From Cryptomeria japonica (taxonomy: Eukaryota; Streptophyta; Pinopsida; Cupressales; Cupressaceae), in contig NC_081412.1 of the NCBI RefSeq assembly GCF_030272615.1, positions 477,871,657-477,935,656 of the forward strand: 64,000 nucleotides of DNA, given 5' to 3'. Position 1 is the stretch's first letter. Each line of letters starts with the position of its first letter. The notes under the pieces are model-generated. The model ran no database searches. It saw nothing but the letters and a program-made list of their open reading frames with translations, and had not been told where the DNA came from. Positions 56,894 through 64,000 of this stretch are shown piece by piece. Both the position numbers and the translations under genes were made by a program.

Positions 56894-57048
56894 TCAAGCT
56901 GGACTTGCTATCCTATTGATCTCCCCGACAGCACTCAAAATGCAAAAGCCAGCTAACAAAACCCTAAAAGACCAAAAAACAAACCCTAAAAAGCAAAAAA
57001 GCAAGGGTCCCCATTTGCAATGGGGCGATGTGTGAAAACGTCACAACA

Positions 57049-58497
57049 CTACCCTATGAGCATCTGAATACTTCTTTTGTCTATCGTGTGCTGCTACTAA
57101 TGCTCACGAATCCTATCTACCAGCTGTTCCATCTCCCGAAGAATATCCAGTCCTATAAGCACCCTGTCCTCTAACCGATCCCAACTCAAAGGAGTGCGGC
57201 AAGGACGGCCATACAATGCCTGAAAGGGGGACATACCTATGTAGCTATGATATCCATTGTTATAAGCAAACTCCACTAGATATATATAGTCCTCCCAACG
57301 TGACTGTTGGTCCATCACAGACATGCGAAGCATGTCCTCTAATACCTGATTCACTCTCTCTGTCTGACCATCTGTCTCTGGATGATAAGCTGAACTAAAA
57401 TTCAACTGAGTCCCCAAAGCATGTTGAAGTGAGGTCCACAATGCTGAGGTAAAGACAGGATCTCTATCAGATATGATCCGCCTTGGAATCCCATGCAATC
57501 TCACTACTTCTAAGAAAACTCGTGCCACCACTGCTGCTGTGTAGGAAGCTCGAATAGGAACAAAATGAGCAACCTTAGTCAATCTGTCAACTATGACCAT
57601 GATGGCATCATGACGACGTGAAGAGACAGGCAAACCAACAATGAAATCCATGGAAATGATATCCCATTTCCAATCCGGTACTAGATTAGGCTGCAAAAGC
57701 CCTGTTGGGTGCTGATGCTTTGCCTTCACTCGCTGACACTCTAAACATTTTGACACAAAATCAGCAATGTCACGTTTCATACCCGCCCAATGATAAATTT
57801 GTCTAAGATCTGCGTGCATCTTCTTGACACCAGGATGTGCCGAATAAGGTGCATGATGGGCCTCGGTCATGATCAAAACACGAAGACCCTCCAAAGGAGG
57901 TACATAAATCTGTTCATGGTGAGGAAGAAGTCCATCTACCTCAAGGTTATACCTAGAAAATCTACCCTCTAAAGGCCTTCCGGACTCTATCACAATTCTA
58001 GCATCCTGATACCAAGTATCCTAAGGAAGAACTCCAAGAATTCTCTCTCAAGTCTACTCCAAGGGATAATGCTGAAACTTCATGCCACCTACGACTCAAA
58101 GCATCTGCTACTACGTTCTCTTTCCCCTGAATATAACGAACCTCAAAATCATATTCGCAGAAGAACTCCATCCATCTTCACTGTCGAGCATTCAAGTTTG
58201 GCTGTGTAAATATATACTGCAAACTATGGTGATCACTATGCAGCTCAAACTGACGCCCTAATAGGAAATGCTGCCATCGAACCAAAGCATGAACTACAGC
58301 TGCCAACTCTAAATCATGAACTGGATAGTTCAACTCGTGGTTCTTGAGTTTGCGAGACTCATAAGCAACCACACGTCCATCCTGCATAAGTACTGCACCA
58401 ATACCTTCCAAAGAGGCATATGTGCATACCATAAAATCTCCAGATGGATCAGGAACTGCCAAAATTGGAGCACTGACAAAGGGTTCCTTCAAGGTCA
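57049..58497 (-). pseudogene. gypsy A RNase H (3' part) and integrase core
   Basis: RNase H: PILAVPDPSGDFMVCTYASL with Tyr replacing the catalytic Asp of TDAS, then LKNHELNYPVHDLELAAVVH and HSDHHSLQYIFTQPN, a stop after NARQ, and a broken tail with [14 protein letters not shown]-type sequence. Integrase: an open 298-codon frame from 57993 to 57097 has the zinc motif (His47, His53, Cys83, Cys86), catalytic Asp116, Asp176 and Glu212 (D35E) and TERVNQVLEDML. A frameshift after RIREH (57097) is followed in another frame by AAHDRQKKYSDAHR up to the gypsy B insertion. RT and upstream domains are absent. Confidence 0.92.
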
Positions 58498-60985
58498 GAA
58501 TGAGGAGATGAATTGACAAAATGGAATTGAAAGACATTTCATTGTTATTGGGCATTTATACTTATTACTATATTTCATGAATCATATACCAAAATCCAAA
58601 TTGTTGTTGATGATCTTTTTTATTTTTATCATTGAATCATGAAATCCAATCACATTTTTCAATTTTCAATTAATAAATTAATGTACTACTATTTTCTATA
58701 GTTCCATTGTAGAATTGGAATATAAACACATTTAAATTAAATGGAATTGGAAGACATATAGCTACTCCAAAATTCAAACCATTGTTGATGATATTTTATA
58801 TTTTTATCATTGAATCATAAAATGTAGTTGCATTTTCCAATTTTCCATTTATAAATTAATAAATTTACGTACTACTGTTTTCCATAGTTCCATTGTAGAA
58901 TAGGAATTTTAAACATTGTTTTCAAATTTGATTTATTAAGCACATTTTTCAATTTCCATTTATTAATATTAATTAACATATCATTAATAATTTCAAATTG
59001 TTATTCTCTGATATTGATTTTTAATGTTGTAAATTTTACCATAGAATCACACTAGTTCCCTATTTTTATTTCACATCTTGGTATGAGAAAATAAATAATT
59101 ATGAATAAATTAAAACATATATTCATATAAGCCTCTATCAAAACATTTTGAATAATGGATTATAAAAAAAAAATCTTGGACATAGTGGATCATCAAAGTT
59201 TACATAGGATGTTCAAGATAGTTTGTAAGCTTGAGGATACTTGGAAAGGCTATAATAATTTGAAATTGCCTATGCTCAATACTGCAACAACAGGAGGTCT
59301 TGAAAGACAATTTAAGCAAATGGATTCTTAGGACCTTAGCAATATAGCAAGTTTACAATTTGTCAAGTTGGTTTTGTTAGAATTGGTATAATTCTTGGGT
59401 TTATTGCATATTTTGCTAAGTCTTAGACTTAAATCCTAAGCCCTAGGGTTCTTGTTTATGCCCTTTACTTTATCTTTTATTTAGCTAATGACTTGCCCAG
59501 CCTGTTCCCGGTCTCTTAAGTTACATGTCACTTTATTGGTCCCACATTTAGTACGATGCTTTTAATTGAAGAGGACAATTGGATCCATCTGGCATTGACA
59601 AGGATAGGTGGCAATCTTGCACATGATTGCAACTTTGATGTGTTAACCTTTTTGTATCATGCGATGTGATGTAGACATGGGATATAGCATTGTGTGGAAC
59701 TGACTCAACGTAGTGTCGCTTCAAAGAAACTAGGAGAAACATTGGGCCTACAAGATATTAGTGACGTGTCATAAAATCGCTCATCGCAGCTTTGGGACTT
59801 TTCAATTGCCAACAAACCCCAATGGGCTAAAAACATGCAACATCAATGGGAAAGCACCAACAAAGACTATATTATGGCACACAACTAGAGAATAACTTAG
59901 CACCCAAGACACATGGTAGCATATCCCGCAATTGCAACTTGAAACTTTGAAATAAATGAGAACATGTGTGACATTTGGATTTAAGCATGGATCACCAAAC
60001 AAGCAAGCTACTTAAGTGACTTTTATTAGCATGTAAGTTAATGCTCATAAGCGGCTCCTATGAGAAAGGGACCAGTCAATGAACAACTACAAAGGCTTAC
60101 AATGGTAACTTAAGAGACTCGAAACGAGTTGAGCAAGTCATTTGTCAAATAGAAGATAAAGTAATCAGCACAAACAAGAACCTAGGGCTTAGGGTTTAAG
60201 ATTTTGTAAAATATGCAATAAACCCTAGAATTTTACCAATTCTAACAAAACCATTAACTTCATTACTGTGTGTAAAGCCCTTTGGAATAGCTGGATCAAA
60301 TTTGACACACTTGTAAGCTTGCTTTACTGCTAAGGTCCTAAGAATCCATTTGCCTAAAGTGTCTTTCAAGACCTATTGGTGTTGCATGTATTGAGCATAT
60401 GCATTTTTCAAGTTGTTATAGCCTTTCCAAGTATCCTCAAGCTTACAAACTATCTTGAACATCCTATGTCAACTTTGATGATCCACTCCAAGATTTTATT
60501 TTTTAATTCACTATTCAAGATGTTTTGAGAGAGACTTATACAAATATATGTTTTAATTTATTCATAATTATTTGTTTTTTCATAGCAAAATGTGAAATGA
60601 AAATAGGGAACTAGTATGATTTTGTGGTAAAATTTACTAATCAATATCACACAATAACAATTTGAAATTATTAATAATATGTTAATTAATATTAAAAAAT
60701 GTGTTTAATAAATCAAATTTGAAAACAATGTTTAAAATTTCTATTCTACAATGGAACTATGGAAAATGGTAGTATGTTAATTTATTAATTAATAAATGGA
60801 AAATTGAAAAATGCAATTTTATTTCATGATTCAATGATAGAAATATAAAATATCGTCAACAATAGTTTGATTTTTGGAATATGATTCATGAAATACAATA
60901 ATAAATATAAATACCTAGTAGTTGCTATATGTCTTCCAATTCCATTTACCAATTCATCTTCTAATATGATTGAGTCATTTTCATT
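58498..60985. repeat. ~2.5-kb fold-back: two ~1-kb inverted arms and a ~0.5-kb loop
   Basis: Sequence 58498-59550 recurs inverted at about 60060-60985: TTCCATTGTAGAATAGGAA, TTTTGTTAGAATTGGTA and CCTAAGCCCTAGG can be followed in order on both arms, with many substitutions and indels. The left arm also holds a direct duplication (about 58530-58737 and 58738-58930). The loop (59550-60060) encodes nothing recognisable. It truncates gypsy A. A fold-back or long-inverted-repeat transposon, or an inverted duplication, is possible; no TSD found. Confidence 0.8.
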
Positions 60986-61075
60986 TTGTTCTTTGTTGTT
61001 TTTGTAAAGTTATTTCAATTTCAATTAAAGAACAAGTTATGAACTATGTATGCTATAAATGGATATGAGGAATTA

Positions 61076-61782
61076 TGTCAATGTCTGATAATTCTGATTT
61101 TATCTACAGGTCTGAAGGAGAGAGATCATTTAATATTTTCTATGTCTACTCCAAATGAATTCAATTGGCATATATATCATTTAGGCAACCGGTCAATTGG
61201 TGTATTGACCGGTCATGCCTTTTAGGCATGACCGATCAATGCACCGATTGATCGGTGCCTTTGTAATTATACCATTAACACAATGCTGATTATCGGTTCA
61301 AAACACCCGATAGCATATTGTAATATCATAATATAATGACTTATCAATGTAATGAATCGGTTCATATAAACACCGATGATTCAAAGTGCACGATGTATGT
61401 AATCCAACCGGTGCAGTTGTTAACTAATGTTAATTCCAAATGAAGCGGTGTATTCATTAAACCCGATAATAAATATGCTCGATATAATTACGCCTGATAA
61501 CAGATGTGAACCGGTGCCAATGGTTATGCACTCGATAGCAAGTATGTATCGGCTAATAACCCGATGACTTATAGCATTTAATATGCTATCGGGTTAATAC
61601 CCCGATAGCATATTAATGCCAATTAATAATTGACATTAATAAACAACCCGATAGCATAATGATAAGTGATGTTTGTACAATCCAATAATCATATGCAATA
61701 TAAATCTGACATGAAGCATGTAAATAACAGAACAAGGAAGGTTAGGAAGATCTTATCTTGCATAAGCTACCATGCATTAACA
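61076..61782 (-). repeat. copia 2 3' LTR (707 bp)
   Basis: Minus strand starts TGTTAATGCATGGTAGC after the polypurine tract; end placed at TGTCAATGTCTG (plus strand 61076) because the TRIM LTR ends in comparable CTGATCC...TTAACA-type sequence. Contains a long hairpin at 61183-61260 and many CCGATAGCATATTA-type words (61300-61670). The distal end is less certain than the proximal. Confidence 0.7.
61183..61260. repeat. LTR hairpin of copia 2
   Basis: GACCGGTCATGCC / TTTT / AGGCATGACCGATC is the centre of ~37-bp arms that extend to AGGCAACC and CGGTGCCT. Same architecture as the TRIM LTR hairpin (GATCGGCCATGTC / CAAAA / GACATGGCCGGTC). Confidence 0.85.
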
Positions 61783-61796
61783 CTCCCTCTTAGCTT
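61783..61796 (-). other. copia 2 polypurine tract
   Basis: Minus strand AAGCTAAGAGGGAG abuts the LTR start; identical at its 3' 12 bases to the TRIM tract. Confidence 0.85.
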
Positions 61797-62564
61797 TGGA
61801 AGATAGATAAGGCAACCTGCATCACATTTCCTTTTCATAACTAAGATAATGTCAGTCAGCAAAAAATCATTTATACATGAGAAGTACCATCAAGACATAT
61901 GATACAAAATAGAAGAACATCACCTGAGCATGTGACATAAAGTATTATTTTAACATGTGATAAAAGTAAGAGAATCATCACCTGATCATGTGAGAAATCA
62001 TCAAAACATGTGATCTGTAAGATTCATCAAGATATCACCTAACACATGACATTAGTATTGCCTAACACGCAATACTTAAGGATAAGTCTATGAGAAAGGT
62101 TAGTTTCTCATCATATCCAAGTTGTGATAAGTGCAATAACATTTATAAATGTTTATCACAACATAGTCATGGCAAATCCATGACTTACCAGAGATCCAAT
62201 TATGATCAATGGTTGAGATATCACCTACACGTGATATCAGTAATGCTTAACACGCAATACAAGGATAACCATATGAGAAGTGTTTAAGTTCTCATTATAT
62301 CCAAATTGTGATAATGCAATAACATTTGTACAAATGTTGTATCACAACATAGTCATGACACATCCATGACTTACCAGTGATCCAACATGATTACTGGTTT
62401 GACTATCATAAGATCGTCACCTTATGATGTCTATATACAAGTGTTCAGTGTCTAAGAGATCGTCACCTCTTAGATATGAACACAGGTGGCAAGAAGCCAA
62501 GAGATAGTCCAGACATGACAAAGAAGTTTACACATTAAACATCTTAAATATATGTAAATATAGA
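61797..62564 (-). other. copia 2 3' untranslated region
   Basis: Non-coding, with recurring ATCACCTGA and CATGTGA words (61920-62040) and the 186-bp duplication at 62031-62402. Confidence 0.7.
62031..62402. repeat. two-copy tandem repeat, ~186-bp unit
   Basis: GATATCACCT, TAACACGCAATAC and CACAACATAGTCATG recur at 185-186-bp spacing; copies differ at many sites. Confidence 0.85.
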
Positions 62565-64000
62565 TTACAAAGCAGATAACCTTTCTATCATACCTAAACC
62601 CTTTCTGAAGTGATCAACCTTCACTCTGGAAAGTGGTTTGGTTAGAATATCTGCAGTCTGATCTCCTGTACACACATATTCTAACTTTATCACATTCCTA
62701 TCAACCATATCTCGTACATAGTGATATGGGATCTCAATATGTTTGGACCTGTCATGAAATACTGGATTTATAGAAAGTTTTATACAGCTTTGATTATCAC
62801 ACTGAATGACTCTAGGTTTCATAGGTTCTCCAAATAATCCCACGAGCAATTTCCTTAGCCATACTGCTTCTCAGGCAGCCATTGAAGCTGCAATATATTC
62901 AGCCTCTATGGAACTCTGAGCTACTGAAGATTGTTTTCTGCTGATCCAGGATATCATGGCTGAACCTAAACTGAAGCAGCACCTTGAAGTGCTCTTTCTG
63001 TCAGTCACACTGCCAGCCCAATCTGAATCTGTAAATCCATGTAGATCTATGTCAACCTTTTCATATTTAAGACCAAGCTTTAGGGTACCTTGTAGATATC
63101 TCATTATATGCTTTACTGCAACCAGGTGTATCTCCTTAGGTTCACACATGAACTGACTTAAGGCATTAACAGCATAGCAGATATCTGGCCTTGTATTTAC
63201 TAGATACATCAGGGACCCAATCATCTGCCTGTATTGAGTGGGGTTAGTAGGTCTTGATTCTGCTGTTGCTTCTTTAAGTTTATGGAAGTTGGTTTCCATA
63301 GGAGAAGTCATGGGTCTGCAGTTTAGCATTCTAAATCTTGTCAATATGTCCAAGGTGTACTTCCCTTGGTTCAGTACAATATTATCAGAATTCTGCCATA
63401 CTTCCAATCCTAGGAAGTAATGAAGAAGCCCCAAGTCTTTCATATCAAATTCTGTGGATAGATCTTTCTTGCATTGATCTATTAGGTGATTATCTCCTGT
63501 AATTAATAAGTCATCAACATATAAAATTAATATTAACATATCACCTTTATTTCTTTTGAGATAGAGATTAGGATCTGCATCATTCTTAGAAAAACCCAGC
63601 TTTGAGAGATAGGTGTCAATTCTTTCATACCAAACTCTGGGAGCCTGTTTGAGCCCATAAAGAGCTTTCTTGAGTCTACACACATGAGACTTTGCATCAT
63701 GAATTTCAAACCCTTCAGGTTGCTCTAAGTAGACTTCTTCCACGATCTCGCCATTTAGGAATGCTGTCTTAACATCCATCTGATGTACCTTCCACCCCTT
63801 TGCTGTTGCAATGGCTAGGACAGCTCTTACTGATGTGTACCTGGCAACAGGTGCAAATGTTTCTTCGTAATCTATTCCTTCCTTATGTGAGAACCTTCTA
63901 GCTACAAATCTGGCCTTGTGTTTTTCAATACTGCCATCTGCAGCATGCTTGATTTTAAACAACCATTTAGAAGACACGACAGACTTCTTGGTTGGCCTAG
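62565..64000 (-). pseudogene. copia 2 RT and RNase H, C-terminal part, one nonsense codon
   Basis: The frame is open to the window edge (RPTKKSVVSSKWLFKIKH...). RT: YEETFAPVARYTSVRAVLAI, HQMDVKTAFLNGEIVEEVYL, LYGLKQAPRVWYERI, LILYVDDLLITG. RNase H: FTDSDWAGSVTDRKSTSRCC, SSIEAEYIAASMAA, then after a stop LLVGLFGEPMKPRVIQCDNQ, HDRSKHIEIPYHYVRDMVDR and DILTKPLSRVKVDHFRKGLG. The single stop, TGA at 62871-62873, replaces the Arg of the family's AAxREAVWLRK and fits CGA to TGA. ARRFSHKEG has R where G is usual. Catalytic residues in view are otherwise intact. It is closely similar to copia 1 but has no stops between RT and RNase H. Confidence 0.95.

Larger units (their letters stand above)
45762..57048 (-). 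mobile_element. Ty3/gypsy element B with 3.7-kb LTR, nested in gypsy A
   Basis: Plus-strand flanks CTACC at 45757-45761 and 57049-57053 are a perfect 5-bp TSD, and both fall inside one integrase reading of gypsy A. On the minus strand the element starts TGTTGTGACG at 57048 and ends CACGTCAACA at 45762. Contents: 5' LTR 53323-57048, primer site, gag, protease plus RNase H, RT plus degenerate RNase H, start of integrase, then a 3' LTR that lacks about its first 2.4 kb. Integrase core, polypurine tract and U3 were lost in one deletion. Confidence 0.9.
53323..57048 (-). repeat. gypsy B 5' LTR (3726 bp)
   Basis: Bounded by the TSD at 57049 and the primer site at 53318. Two TATA-like sites, TTATATAG at 54226-54233 and 55432-55439; the first matches the promoter position in the solo LTR. 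Includes a 190-bp palindrome, an array of hairpin modules, a 3x ~33-bp repeat and a ~35-bp tandem array. Confidence 0.8.
41659..58497 (-). mobile_element. Ty3/gypsy chromovirus-like element A, split by gypsy B and truncated at its 5' side
   Basis: From 3' to 5': LTR 41659-45293, polypurine tract, integrase C-terminus/chromodomain-like tail (45305-45761), the nested gypsy B (45762-57048), then integrase core and RNase H (57049-58497). Gag, protease, RT and the 5' LTR are missing; homology stops near 58497 where a fold-back structure begins. Order RNase H then integrase is the gypsy order. Confidence 0.85.
61076..64000 (-). mobile_element. Ty1/copia element (copia 2), 3' half, minus strand
   Basis: Window edge cuts it in RT. 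Visible: RT, RNase H, 3' untranslated region with a 186-bp duplication, polypurine tract and 3' LTR. The left flank AATTA (61071-61075) is the expected TSD copy; its partner is outside the window. Confidence 0.9.

Overview
The window reads as intergenic or intronic DNA of a large plant nuclear genome, most likely a gymnosperm (conifer); this is inferred from content, not a database match. Almost everything recognisable is a transposable element: Ty3/gypsy elements with very long LTRs (about 3.3-3.7 kb), Ty1/copia elements, two miniature LTR elements (TRIMs), tRNA-derived SINEs, hAT-type miniature elements and decayed hAT transposase genes. The only sequence that looks like a host gene is one 142-bp exon at 13516-13657 (DUF6737-like membrane protein).

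Layout. 1-4842: 5' part of a minus-strand LTR element with a broken ORF of unknown function and a nested GGGGACG-rich miniature element. 6111-6649: decayed hAT transposase exon. 9702-9988, 14367-14494 and 19187-19318: three SINEs with target-site duplications (TSDs) that share a 3' tail. 11384-12517: GGAGAC-rich element with ~100-bp inverted ends. 13516-13657: host exon. 14754-15525: hAT miniature element with an 8-bp TSD. 16909-18210: a 1.3-kb TRIM. 21800-27508: complete copia element with TSD ATGCT and two premature stops. 31125-34923: solo gypsy LTR (TSD ACTAG), itself hit by a 533-bp LTR-internal-LTR-internal-LTR array of a tiny TRIM whose 135-bp LTR holds a tRNA-like cloverleaf (TSD CGCTT). 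34958-36003: hAT miniature element (TSD CCTACTAC). 39680-41629: hAT-like transposase pseudogene, abutted by gypsy A.

41659-58497 is gypsy A (chromovirus-like, minus strand), split inside its integrase by gypsy B (45762-57048, minus strand, TSD CTACC on the plus strand). Gypsy B has a 3.7-kb 5' LTR and the order gag - protease - RNase H - RT - degenerate RNase H - truncated integrase; a deletion fuses its integrase to the inside of its 3' LTR. 58498-60985 is a ~2.5-kb fold-back structure. 61076-64000 is the 3' half of a second copia element whose LTR ends, polypurine tract and LTR hairpin resemble those of the 16909 TRIM.

No element here looks autonomous. Every long coding region has at least one stop or frameshift, several explicable by C-to-T change at methylatable cytosines. 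Insertion order can be read from nesting: hAT pseudogene, then gypsy A beside it, then gypsy B into A; and solo LTR, then tRNA-like TRIM into it. The strongest candidates for novelty are the tRNA-like TRIM, the RNase H placed before RT in gypsy B, the hairpin-module array in the gypsy B LTR, and the shared LTR hairpin of the TRIM and copia 2.
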